The position numbers and the translations under genes were made by a program. Shown here piece by piece: positions 6,332 through 15,184 of a stretch of DNA of 16,108 bases (position 1 is the stretch's first letter; every line of letters begins with the position of its first letter). Under the pieces are notes generated by a model. It was given only the letters and a program-made list of their open reading frames with translations, had not been told where the DNA came from and did not search any database. Source of the stretch: an uncultured Clostridia bacterium (lineage in GTDB: Bacteria > Bacillota > Clostridia > TANB77 > CAG-508); assembly GCA_947629805.1 (NCBI GenBank), contig CANRFE010000015.1, positions 1 through 16,108 of the forward strand, written 5' to 3'.

Positions 6332-7873
6332 ATGAATATCATAATGTATATCGCCATTTTTCTAATCTCAGCTGTTATTTTCACTATAGTAGGTTTTGTT
6401 ATGCGAAAAAAAATAGCAGAATCTAAAATGAAAAGTGCAGAAAATGAAGCAAAAAGAATTGTAGAATTAGCAAATAAAGAAGCAGAAAATAAGAAAAAAG
6501 AAGAAATCTTTAAGGCAAAAGAAGAAATTATGGCTAGTCGAAAGGAATTGGATCAAGAGATTAGAGAAAGAAGAGGCGAGGTGCAACTACAAGAAAAGCG
6601 TTTAATTCAAAAAGAAGAAAATTTAGAAAACAGAATGAATCAATTGGAAAAAAAGGAAAAAGATTTACTAACGAAAGTGCAAGACAACGATAAAAGAAAA
6701 AAAGAATTAGAGGACTTATACAACAGGCAAATGTCAGAATTACAACGTATAGCAGGTTTAACTTTAGAAGAGGCAAAAAAACAATTGTTAAATGAAGTAG
6801 AAAAACAAATAACTGTAGAAAAAGCAAATTTAGTAAAAGAATTAGAGCAAAAAGCAAAAGAAACAGCAGACAAAACAGCTAAAAACATTATTGGTTACGC
6901 TATTCAAAAATGTGCAGCAGACCATTCGCAAGAAACAACCGTATCCATTGTATCTCTTCCAAACGATGACATGAAAGGAAGAATTATTGGTAGAGAAGGA
7001 AGAAACATAAAAACGCTAGAAACATTAACGGGAATTGATTTAATTATTGATGATACACCAGAAGCAGTTGTTATTTCAGGGTTTGATCCATTGCGTAGAG
7101 AAGTAGCAAAAATGGCACTAGAAAAGTTGATTGAAGATGGAAGAATTCATCCTGCTAAAATTGAAGAAATGGTAGAAAAGGCAAAAGAAGAATTAGAAGC
7201 TACTATTAAAGAAGAAGGCGAAAGAGCAGCTATGGAGGCAGGTGTTATAGGACTTCATCCAGACCTTATTCAATTACTAGGAAAATTAAAATACAGAACA
7301 AGTTATGGACAAAATGTATTAAACCATTCTATTGAAGTTTCCAATTTAGCAAGAATTATGGCTGAAGAATTAGGTTTAGATCCAAAATTGGCAAGAAGAG
7401 CAGGGTTACTTCATGACATAGGAAAAGCGCTAGACCACGACATGGAAGGAACACACGTAGAAATTGGGGTAGATGTATTAAGAAAATACAAAGAAAATGA
7501 ATTGGTAATTAATGCAGTACAAGCTCATCATGGGGATGTAGAACCACAAACCATAGAAGCTGTATTAGTACAAGCAGCCGATGCAATTTCTGCCTCAAGG
7601 CCAGGAGCAAGAAGAGAAACTTTAGAAGCCTACATAAAGAGATTACAACAATTAGAAGAAATTGCAGACTCCTTTGAAGGAGTAGACAAATCTTTTGCTA
7701 TTCAAGCAGGTCGTGAAGTAAGAATTATTGTAAAACCAGAAAAAATATCCGATAGCCAAATGACTTTAATGGCAAGAGATATTGCAAAGAAAGTAGAAAA
7801 TGAAATGGACTACCCTGGACAAATTAAAGTTAATGTAGTAAGAGAAACAAGAGTTATTGATTATGCAAAATAA
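6332..7873 (+). CDS. rny: Ribonuclease Y
   Basis: RNase Y is the membrane-anchored endoribonuclease that starts mRNA decay in many firmicutes. The 513-aa protein has the canonical order. There is an N-terminal membrane anchor (about 1-24), then a long charged coiled coil (about 30-185). A KH RNA-binding domain follows, with GRIIGREGRNIK (216-227), then an HD domain with H332 and the HD pair at H361-D362 (LLHDIGKALDHD), AHHGD (398-402) and D417. The C-terminus ends in VNVVRETRVIDYAK, typical of the family. Start ATG 6332 follows a good RBS. It sits alone between a strong promoter and a terminator that overlaps its stop codon. Confidence 0.96.
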   Translation: MNIIMYIAIFLISAVIFTIVGFVMRKKIAESKMKSAENEAKRIVELANKEAENKKKEEIFKAKEEIMASRKELDQEIRERRGEVQLQEKRLIQKEENLENRMNQLEKKEKDLLTKVQDNDKRKKELEDLYNRQMSELQRIAGLTLEEAKKQLLNEVEKQITVEKANLVKELEQKAKETADKTAKNIIGYAIQKCAADHSQETTVSIVSLPNDDMKGRIIGREGRNIKTLETLTGIDLIIDDTPEAVVISGFDPLRREVAKMALEKLIEDGRIHPAKIEEMVEKAKEELEATIKEEGERAAMEAGVIGLHPDLIQLLGKLKYRTSYGQNVLNHSIEVSNLARIMAEELGLDPKLARRAGLLHDIGKALDHDMEGTHVEIGVDVLRKYKENELVINAVQAHHGDVEPQTIEAVLVQAADAISASRPGARRETLEAYIKRLQQLEEIADSFEGVDKSFAIQAGREVRIIVKPEKISDSQMTLMARDIAKKVENEMDYPGQIKVNVVRETRVIDYAK

Positions 7874-7913
7874 AAGAAAAACTCCAAGTAAAAAAACTTG
7901 GGGTTTTTCTTTT
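7872..7913 (+). terminator. Intrinsic terminator after rny
   Basis: An 18-bp stem with one G-U pair (7872-7889 with 7896-7913), an all-A loop and a U-rich descending arm, starting within the rny stop codon. Confidence 0.85.
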
Positions 7914-7929
7914 GCATAGAAAAGGAATT

Positions 7930-7950
7930 TTCTTAAAAATTTCTTAAAAA
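7930..7950 (+). repeat. 11-bp spaced direct repeat upstream of the PBP promoter
   Basis: TTCTTAAAAA occurs at 7930-7939 and again at 7941-7950, one helical turn apart, ending three bases before the -35. This geometry is like tandem half-sites of OmpR/PhoB-type response regulators. The regulator is unknown. Confidence 0.4.
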
Positions 7951-7953
7951 ACC

Positions 7954-7982
7954 TTTTCATTTTAAGCAATCTATAATATAAT
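7954..7982 (+). promoter_or_regulatory. SigA-type promoter for the PBP-cysS unit
   Basis: TTTTCA (7954-7959), 17 bases, TATAAT (7977-7982). A second TATAAT overlaps at 7972-7977 but has no matching -35. The weak -35 next to direct repeats would suit an activated promoter. Confidence 0.5.
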
Positions 7983-8017
7983 GTAGCTATCAATTTTATG
8001 CCAAGGGGGAAAAGAAA

Positions 8018-10696
8018 ATGAAAAAAACAAATGGCAAAAAAAAGGATACAAAGAAAACAAACAAAGAAGAAATAGAAAAGACAAAAAAATATAAAACAAA
8101 AGCAGGCAAAAAAGAAAAGAAAGCAAAGAAAAAACATCCTAAATTGAAAAAGGCAATTTTAATTCTTTTTCTTTTAATAGTTTTACTAGGTTTAGTAGGG
8201 GTAGGCATTCTTGCAGGAATCTTTTTCAGCGACCAATATAAAGTAACAAGAGAAGAATTGGCAATTGATAATTTCAATACTAGTGTGGTAGATTCAGAAG
8301 GAAATGTGGTTGCAACAATTAACGGAAAAGAAAATAGAAAATGGACTACGGTAGAAGAAATGCCGGAATATTTACCAAAACTATTTGTAGCCTTAGAAGA
8401 TGAAAGATTTTATAAGCATACGGGAATTGATATACAAAGAACTTTAGGCGCAACTGTTCAATTTATTTTTAAGGGAGGAAGTTCTTCTTATGGAGGAAGT
8501 ACCATTACCCAACAATTAATTAAAAATACATTTGAAGATAAGGATGATTCTGGTCTAGCAGGAATGGAAAGAAAAATTCGTGAAATGGCACGTGCTTATA
8601 ATACAGAACAAGTTCTTTCTAAAGATGAAATTTTAGAGTTGTATTTAAATAAAATCTTTATGGGTGGAACTTATTATGGAGTTGGAACAGCAGCAGAATA
8701 TTATTTCAATAAAGAAGTAAAAGACTTAAGCTTAGCACAAGCAGCTTATTTAGTAGCAATTAATACTTCCCCTAATGCTTATGATCCATTTAGCACAGAA
8801 CAGGAAGAAATAGATACTATTAAAGCGAAAGTAAAAGTAGTATTAGAAAAATTTAAGGAAGAAGCTCCTAATTTAGAATATGATTTAACACAAGAAGCTT
8901 ATGAAGAAGCAATAGCAGAAGTAGACAATGGAATTGCATTCCAAAAAGGAGATGTCATTACTACAAAAGATTCTTATTCTTATTTAGTAGCAGCAGCTTT
9001 AGAACAAGTAACACAACAATTAGCAGAAGAGGAAGGTTTAACTTTAGAAGAAGCACAATTTAGAATAGAAAATAAAGGGTATACAATTTACACTACACAA
9101 GTAAGTTCTATTCAAGAAATTATGCAAAACGAATTTGTAAAAGATCGCTATTTGGTAAATGGAACAGAAAAAGATAAAGACGGAAATTTACTAAATCCAG
9201 GTCATACACAAGCAGCTATGGCAATTATAGACCCTACTACAGGGTATGTGGTAGGTTGTATGGGAGGTTTAGGTTCCGATTCTAACCCAACGGGTTATAA
9301 CCGAGTAATACAAGGAACAAAACATCCAGGTTCTTCCATAAAACCAATTGGAGTGGTAGCACCAGCTTTAGAAAAAGGAATTGTTACTGCATCTACCGTG
9401 TATGACGATTCTAAAACCACATTTAGTGGAAACTATGAGCCACACAACTCTTCGTATGAGTGGAATGGCTTACTAACGGTAAGACATGCAATAGAACATT
9501 CTTCTAATATTGTACATATTAAAATCATGTCAGAGCTTGGTCCATCCAATTCTGCAAGTTTCTTACGAGAAATGAATTTTGATAAAATAGATGACGAAGA
9601 TATAGGTTTATCTCTAGCTCTAGGAGCAACTTCTGCTACTCCATTACAAATGACAGCTGCTTATGCTATGATTGCTAATAACGGAGTATATATAGAGCCA
9701 ACTTTCTATACGAAAGTAGTGGATAGAGAAGGACAAGTGATTTTAGAGCCAAAACAAGACTCTAAACGCATGATGTCAGAACAAAATGCATATATATTAA
9801 AAGAAATTTTAACAGAACCTGTAACAGGAAATGGAGGAACGGCAACAACCTGCTGGATAAAAGGTATGGAAGTTGGTGCGAAAACTGGTTCTACCGATGG
9901 ATACAAAGATAGATGGTTATGCGGTATTACACCATATTATGTAGGAGCTTGCTGGTATGGTTTTGATAATGCAGAAAGACCACAAGGGGTTAGTGGAAAT
10001 GGTGCAGCTACTTTGTGGGGAGAAATTATGAGAGCAGTGCATGCAAATTTACCAGGAAAACGATTTGAAAAACCATCTAATGTGGTTAGTTTCAAAATTT
10101 GTTTAGATTCTGGAAATAGAGCTACAGATACTTGTACTAGAACAGAAACAGAATATTTTGCAAAAGGAAATTTACCAGGAGAATGTGAAGGACATAAAAA
10201 ATTAAAAATATGCAAAACAACGGGAAAAATAGCAACAGAATTTTGTGTGGATACAAAAGAAGAAACTTATTTAGTAAAACCACAAAAAGAAGAAACAAGC
10301 TTATGGACAACAGATGCAGGAGATAAGTATGACATTCCAAATAAGACTTGTGATGTTCACACTTCCGGAGAACAAGTGGAAATGATTAATGTAGTAGGAA
10401 AAACCATAGACCAAGCAAAAAGCGAGTTAGAAGCAAAAGGCTTAAAGGTAGAAGTTAGATATAGTAGAGACAATAAAAAGAACAATGACATTGTACTAAA
10501 ACAAAGTGTAGAAGCAAAGAAAAAGGTAAGTAAAGGAAGTACTATTACGCTAACTGTTAACAAAGGTTCTACCATGAAGCCAAGTGAAAATACGGAACCC
10601 GAAAATAAAGTAGAAAATACGACAATAACAGAGAATACAACCGTGGAAAATACAACAACGCAAAATACAACCGTTGTAAATAATACTATAACATAA
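8018..10696 (+). CDS. Class A penicillin-binding protein (PBP1A-like) with PASTA domain
   Basis: A bifunctional peptidoglycan synthase. Residues 1-44 form a very Lys-rich cytoplasmic tail, with a membrane anchor at about 45-70. The GT51 glycosyltransferase domain has EDERFYKHTGID (127-138), GGSTITQQLIKN (159-170), RKIREM and LELYLNKIFMGG. The transpeptidase domain has SxxK at S439-K442 (GSSIKP), SxN at S495-N497 and KTG at 622-624. A cysteine-bearing linker (C695, C706, C722, C732, C743, C778) with SG..AT..C motifs follows, as in many clostridial PBPs. Then come one PASTA domain (about 786-850) and a low-complexity tail of ENTT-like repeats (857-892). The RBS is AAGGGGGA at 8003-8010. cysS follows after 24 bases without a terminator, so they are probably cotranscribed. 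Confidence 0.95.
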   Translation: MKKTNGKKKDTKKTNKEEIEKTKKYKTKAGKKEKKAKKKHPKLKKAILILFLLIVLLGLVGVGILAGIFFSDQYKVTREELAIDNFNTSVVDSEGNVVATINGKENRKWTTVEEMPEYLPKLFVALEDERFYKHTGIDIQRTLGATVQFIFKGGSSSYGGSTITQQLIKNTFEDKDDSGLAGMERKIREMARAYNTEQVLSKDEILELYLNKIFMGGTYYGVGTAAEYYFNKEVKDLSLAQAAYLVAINTSPNAYDPFSTEQEEIDTIKAKVKVVLEKFKEEAPNLEYDLTQEAYEEAIAEVDNGIAFQKGDVITTKDSYSYLVAAALEQVTQQLAEEEGLTLEEAQFRIENKGYTIYTTQVSSIQEIMQNEFVKDRYLVNGTEKDKDGNLLNPGHTQAAMAIIDPTTGYVVGCMGGLGSDSNPTGYNRVIQGTKHPGSSIKPIGVVAPALEKGIVTASTVYDDSKTTFSGNYEPHNSSYEWNGLLTVRHAIEHSSNIVHIKIMSELGPSNSASFLREMNFDKIDDEDIGLSLALGATSATPLQMTAAYAMIANNGVYIEPTFYTKVVDREGQVILEPKQDSKRMMSEQNAYILKEILTEPVTGNGGTATTCWIKGMEVGAKTGSTDGYKDRWLCGITPYYVGACWYGFDNAERPQGVSGNGAATLWGEIMRAVHANLPGKRFEKPSNVVSFKICLDSGNRATDTCTRTETEYFAKGNLPGECEGHKKLKICKTTGKIATEFCVDTKEETYLVKPQKEETSLWTTDAGDKYDIPNKTCDVHTSGEQVEMINVVGKTIDQAKSELEAKGLKVEVRYSRDNKKNNDIVLKQSVEAKKKVSKGSTITLTVNKGSTMKPSENTEPENKVENTTITENTTVENTTTQNTTVVNNTIT

Positions 10697-10720
10697 CACA
10701 AAAAGAAAGGATAAAACAAT

Positions 10721-12148
10721 ATGACTTTAAGATTATATAATACATTAACAAGAAAGAAAGAAAACTTCCAACCTTTAAAAGGAAACGAAGTACGTATGTA
10801 CTCTTGTGGACCAACTGTATATAGCTATGCTCACATTGGCAATTTTAGAGCGTATGTTTTTATGGATACCTTAAGAAGAGTATTGAAAATGAATGGGTAT
10901 ACACTAAAACATGTAATGAATATTACCGATGTAGGACATTTGGAATCAGATGCAGATGAAGGCGAAGACAAAATGGAAAAAGCAGCAAGAAAAGAAAATA
11001 AAAATCCTTATGAAATTGCTGCTTTTTATACCGATATATTTTTTAGAGATATGGGAAGACTAAATATAGAAAGACCAGAAATTATTGCAAAAGCAACAGA
11101 ACATATTGCCGATATGTTAGATTTTGTAAAAAAATTAATGGAAAACGGCTATGCTTATGAAACATCAAAAGGAATTTATTTTGATATTTCTAAATTAGAC
11201 CATTATCCTGTTTTGTCAAATCGAAACTTAGAAGAGCAAATAGCAGGAGCAAGAGTAGAAGTAGATGAAGAAAAAAGAAATCCCTATGATTTTGCTCTTT
11301 GGATTAAGGCACCCAAAAATCATATTATGAAATGGGATAGCCCTTGGGGCTTATCTTACCCAGGTTGGCATTTAGAATGTTCTGCTATGGGCAGAAAATA
11401 TTTAGGAGATGAATTTGATATTCATACAGGAGGAGTGGACCATATTCCAACGCATCATGAAAACGAAATAGCACAAAGTAAAGGATGCACAGGAAAAATT
11501 CCTGCAAAGTTTTGGATGCATGTGGAATTTTTACAGGTAGATGGTGGAAAAATGTCAAAGAGTTTAGGAAACACCTATACCTTAGATGTTTTGCAAGAAA
11601 AACATATTGAACCACTTGCCTATAAATTGTTTTGTTATACTGCTCATTATCGCACAAAATTAAACTTTACTTTTGAAAGTGCTATTTCTTCACAAAAAGC
11701 TTTAAATCGTTTAAGAGAAAGCTATTTGTTACACAGCCAAGGCAAAGAAAAAGTAAAAGAAGAAGAAATAGAACAATATAAACAAAAATTTATAGAAGCT
11801 GTAAATGATGATTTAAATATGCCTCTTGCTATGGGAATTGTATGGGAAGTGGCAAGACAGAAACAAAAATCAGAGCAATTTGCTAACCTTCTCTTAGAAT
11901 TTGATAAAGTATTGGGGTTAGATTTAGAAAAAGCAAAACAATATTTAGAACAACAAGAAAAAGAAAAGTTAGAATTACCAGCAGAAATTATAGAACTAGT
12001 AGAAAAAAGAAAGAAGGCAAGGGAAAAGAAAGATTGGGCAGAATCGGATAGGATTCGTGAAGAACTACAACAAAGAGGCTATGGGCTAAAAGATACAAAA
12101 GATGGAATGGAGATTGAATTACTACAAAAAAAGGAGAACGAAGGATGA
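10721..12148 (+). CDS. cysS: Cysteinyl-tRNA synthetase
   Basis: CysRS charges tRNA-Cys. The class I signatures are HIG (38-40, in SYAHIGNFRAY) and KMSKS (277-281). The zinc ligands that select cysteine are present: C29 in CGPTVY, C220 in HLECSAM, and H245 and E249 in HHENE. The tRNA-binding C-terminus includes ARQKQKSEQF and WAESDRIREEL near the end. At 475 aa it is the usual size. Start ATG 10721 has AAAGGA at 10706-10711. Its last four bases (ATGA) overlap the start of the next gene, which indicates translational coupling. Confidence 0.97.
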   Translation: MTLRLYNTLTRKKENFQPLKGNEVRMYSCGPTVYSYAHIGNFRAYVFMDTLRRVLKMNGYTLKHVMNITDVGHLESDADEGEDKMEKAARKENKNPYEIAAFYTDIFFRDMGRLNIERPEIIAKATEHIADMLDFVKKLMENGYAYETSKGIYFDISKLDHYPVLSNRNLEEQIAGARVEVDEEKRNPYDFALWIKAPKNHIMKWDSPWGLSYPGWHLECSAMGRKYLGDEFDIHTGGVDHIPTHHENEIAQSKGCTGKIPAKFWMHVEFLQVDGGKMSKSLGNTYTLDVLQEKHIEPLAYKLFCYTAHYRTKLNFTFESAISSQKALNRLRESYLLHSQGKEKVKEEEIEQYKQKFIEAVNDDLNMPLAMGIVWEVARQKQKSEQFANLLLEFDKVLGLDLEKAKQYLEQQEKEKLELPAEIIELVEKRKKAREKKDWAESDRIREELQQRGYGLKDTKDGMEIELLQKKENEG

Positions 12149-13200
12149 AAGAAGAAAAAGAACTTTCTTTTTTTAAGAAGGTATTAGTAAGCATAAAAGA
12201 TTTTGAAAAATATCCAGAGTTAGCGAGTAAAAGTTGGGGAATTGTTTTCTCTTATTTTATAAAATTATTTTTGCTTTTTGTTGCTGTTGTAGCTTTAACT
12301 TCTGTATATGAATTTGTTAAAGACTTTCAAAAAGAATTAAACTATATAAAAGAAGAAGTTCCACCTTTTACTTTTGAAAATGGGAAATTACAGGTAGAGC
12401 AAGAAGAACCAATTATAGAGCAAAATAGGGACAACCCTTTCGATACAATTATTATAGATACTACTTTAGAAGAAGAAGATATGGTGCAAAAATATACAGA
12501 AATGTTGCAAAAAACACAAAATGGAATTGCATTGTTACAAGATAAGTTTGTAGTAAAAACGCAATTTATAGAACAACCAGTTACTTATCTTTATGCTTCT
12601 TTATTAGAAGGTAATGTTATACCAAATTTTACTAAGCAAGAAGTAATACAGTATTTTTCAGGGACAAATCTTGTTTTAATTTATGTAGGAATTTTCTTCA
12701 TGCTATTTCTCTATTTTTTCGTACTTTATTTTATAAGTACTTGGTTAGACATTGCTTTCTTAGCTTTATTTGGCTATTTTACTGCCCTAATATTGAGAAT
12801 TCGCCTTCGTATTTCGGCTATGGGAAAAATTGTGGTGCATAGTTTAACTTTACCTATTTTGTTAAATATGGGTACGATTTTACTAGAAACCTTTACTACA
12901 TTTCGCCTAGAGTATTTTGCTATCATGTACATTGGAATTGCTTATATTTATATTATTACAGCCATTTTAATGATTAAATCCGATATGATAAAAAGTCAAA
13001 AAGAGTTAGCAAAAATTATAGAAGAACAAGCTAAAGTAAGAGAAGAATTGCAAAAGCAAAAAGAACAAGAAGAGGAAGAAAAACAAAAACAGGAGGAAGA
13101 AAAGCAAAAAGAAGAACAAAGGAAAAAGGAGAAAAAAGAGCAAAAAGAAAAAGAGAAAAATGTGGGAAATCAAAATGAACCACAAGGAGAGAATGCTTAA
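12145..13200 (+). CDS. DUF1189-type membrane protein
   Basis: A 351-aa protein with a short cytoplasmic start and a first membrane segment at about 31-54. An external domain contains PPFTFENGKLQVEQEEPI (78-95) and a following IIIDTT motif, the pattern of DUF1189 proteins. A cluster of several membrane segments follows from about 171 to 280. The C-terminus (about 285-351) is an extremely charged Lys/Glu/Gln-rich coiled coil, longer than I would expect for the family. Translation starts within the cysS stop (ATGA overlap), helped by AAGGAG at 12131-12136. The function of the family is unknown to me. Confidence 0.75.
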   Translation: MKEEKELSFFKKVLVSIKDFEKYPELASKSWGIVFSYFIKLFLLFVAVVALTSVYEFVKDFQKELNYIKEEVPPFTFENGKLQVEQEEPIIEQNRDNPFDTIIIDTTLEEEDMVQKYTEMLQKTQNGIALLQDKFVVKTQFIEQPVTYLYASLLEGNVIPNFTKQEVIQYFSGTNLVLIYVGIFFMLFLYFFVLYFISTWLDIAFLALFGYFTALILRIRLRISAMGKIVVHSLTLPILLNMGTILLETFTTFRLEYFAIMYIGIAYIYIITAILMIKSDMIKSQKELAKIIEEQAKVREELQKQKEQEEEEKQKQEEEKQKEEQRKKEKKEQKEKEKNVGNQNEPQGENA

Positions 13201-13222
13201 AAAGGAAGGAAATAGAATTAGC

Positions 13223-15031
13223 ATGGAAAATAATAAACCAGAGGAAAAGAATAATAAAGAAAAAAACAATAAAATTTTATTAGGAATTTTAGCAATTGTA
13301 TTATTGGTGGCAATTGGAATAGTAGGGTACTTCGTATTTTTCTATGAAAACCAAGGAGCAGAGGACAACAAACTTGCTTATACCGATTTAATTAAACAAT
13401 TGGCCGACGGAGAAATTGAAAAAATAGAAATGACAGTAGGAAGCACAACAGTAAAAGTAAAGCAAAAAAATGTAGAAGAAGAAAAAACAGCGATTATACC
13501 AAGTACACAAGCTTTTATTGAATTAGTGCAAGAAAAAGTAGCAGATGGAATTGAATTTAATTTAAACCAAAAATCACAAAATGTATTGGTAAGTATTTCG
13601 GAGACATTCTTTACCTTGCTACCAACTTTAATGATTGTTGCCTTATTCATTTTAGTCTTTAAAATGCAAGGACTAGGCGAGAAGGGAAAAGTTTATGACC
13701 AAGATGCTTCAAAAGAAAAGGTAAAATTTGATGATGTAGCAGGCTTAGATGAAGAAAAACAAGAAATGATAGAAATTGTACAATTCTTAAAAGAACCAAA
13801 GAAATTTAATGAAATGGGAGCAAAAGTTCCAAGAGGGGTTTTATTATATGGCAAACCAGGAACAGGAAAAACTTTAATTGCTAAAGCTATTGCAGGTGAA
13901 GCAGATGTACCTTTTATTTCAATGAGTGGTTCGGAATTTATTGAAATGTTTGCAGGACTTGGTGCTTCTCGTGTTCGTAAGCTATTTGAAAAAGCAAGAA
14001 AAGTAGCACCATGTATTGTGTTTATTGATGAAATTGATGCAATTGGTTCTAGAAGATCTAGTGGAAATGGAGCAGAGTCAGAAAATAATCAAACTTTAAA
14101 TCAATTGTTAGTAGAAATGGATGGTTTTGATACAGAAGAGACCATTATTGTATTGGCTGCAACAAACCGCCCAGAAATGCTAGATAAAGCACTACTAAGA
14201 CCAGGTCGATTTGATAGACAAATTACCATTAATGTACCAGACTTAAAAGGAAGAGAAGAAATTTTGAAAATTCATAGCAAGGATAAAAAATTTGCAGAAA
14301 ATGTGACGCTAAAATCCATTGCAGAAGATACAGCAGGTTTTACAGGGGCAGAACTTTCTAACATTTTAAATGAAGCAGCTATCTTAGCGACTATAAATGA
14401 ACATGAAGTAATTCAACAAGAAGATATAGAAGAAGCCTTAAAGAAAGTAACGGTAGGACTTCAAAAAACAAGTAGAGTAATTTCAGATAAAGATAAAAAA
14501 TTAACAGCATACCATGAAGCAGGACATGCTGTAGTAAGTCAATATTTGGAAACACAAGAGCCAGTAAAAGAAATTTCTATTATTCCAAGAGGCATGGCAG
14601 GCGGCTATACTATGTATAAAACAAACGAAGACAAAAATTATATTTCGAAAACAGAAATGGAAGAAAGATTAATAGCTCTTCTTGGTGGTAGAGCAGCAGA
14701 AAAAATTGCTTTAAATGATATTTCTACAGGAGCAAGTAACGACATTGAAGTAGCAACTAAAATTGCAAAAGACATGGTAACTGTATATGGAATGAGTGAT
14801 GTGGTAGGTACGATTTCTATTAATACGGAAAAAGACCCATACGAACTTCAATTATTAGGAGAAAAGTACACAGATGCCATAGGAGCAGAAGTAAAAATCT
14901 TATTGGACAATGCCTATAAGGAAGCACAAAAATTAATATTAGAACATATGGACAAACTACATGAGGTAGCAGAAAAGCTACTAAAACAAGAAACGATTGA
15001 TGAAGAAGAATTTGAGAAAATATTTGAATAG
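13223..15031 (+). CDS. ftsH: ATP-dependent zinc metalloprotease FtsH
   Basis: FtsH is a hexameric membrane protease that removes damaged or regulatory membrane and cytosolic proteins. From ATG 13223 it is 602 aa. It has membrane segments at about 18-40 and 129-147 around an external domain, Walker A GKPGTGKT (210-217) and Walker B VFIDE (266-270). The second region of homology includes ATNRPEMLDKALLRPGRFDR. Zinc ligands are HEAGH (431-435) and probably D507 in SNDIEVAT. I chose 13223 because AAGGAAGG (13202-13209) precedes it and it does not overlap the previous gene; earlier in-frame ATGs at 13160 and 13193 have no RBS at workable spacing. It differs from typical FtsH at the pore loop (MFAGLGASR instead of MFVGVGASR) and at ENNQTLNQ instead of EREQTLNQ, so it may be a paralogue. 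Confidence 0.93.
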   Translation: MENNKPEEKNNKEKNNKILLGILAIVLLVAIGIVGYFVFFYENQGAEDNKLAYTDLIKQLADGEIEKIEMTVGSTTVKVKQKNVEEEKTAIIPSTQAFIELVQEKVADGIEFNLNQKSQNVLVSISETFFTLLPTLMIVALFILVFKMQGLGEKGKVYDQDASKEKVKFDDVAGLDEEKQEMIEIVQFLKEPKKFNEMGAKVPRGVLLYGKPGTGKTLIAKAIAGEADVPFISMSGSEFIEMFAGLGASRVRKLFEKARKVAPCIVFIDEIDAIGSRRSSGNGAESENNQTLNQLLVEMDGFDTEETIIVLAATNRPEMLDKALLRPGRFDRQITINVPDLKGREEILKIHSKDKKFAENVTLKSIAEDTAGFTGAELSNILNEAAILATINEHEVIQQEDIEEALKKVTVGLQKTSRVISDKDKKLTAYHEAGHAVVSQYLETQEPVKEISIIPRGMAGGYTMYKTNEDKNYISKTEMEERLIALLGGRAAEKIALNDISTGASNDIEVATKIAKDMVTVYGMSDVVGTISINTEKDPYELQLLGEKYTDAIGAEVKILLDNAYKEAQKLILEHMDKLHEVAEKLLKQETIDEEEFEKIFE

Positions 15032-15146
15032 GCATGGTACCATTAAGTAAAATTTTGAAAACTTATGTAAAACATTGCAATTTGGAAAAAAATATGATAA
15101 ATCATAGTTATTTTTATCGGGCTCATGAGGTTATGAAAGTAAAAGA

Positions 15147-15184
15147 AAAAACACCAATCTCAAATACAGGAGATTGGTGTTTTT
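15147..15184. terminator. Bidirectional terminator between ftsH and the RluA-family gene
   Basis: A perfect 15-bp stem (15147-15161 with 15170-15184), A-rich on one side and T-rich on the other, able to end transcription in both directions. It overlaps the last codons and TGA stop of the minus-strand pseudouridine synthase when that gene is read through its +1 shift. The 115 bases between the ftsH stop and this hairpin hold no gene that I can see. Confidence 0.85.

Noticed and set aside
10600..10696. Repeats at the PBP 3' end as a CRISPR or minisatellite
   Set aside because: The ENTT units are short, imperfect and in frame within a protein tail; no spacer pattern exists.
13006..13269. Minus-strand hydrophobic ORF opposite the DUF1189 tail
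   Set aside because: It is the antisense of a Lys/Glu-rich coiled coil, which always reads as Phe/Leu-rich; no RBS or family match.
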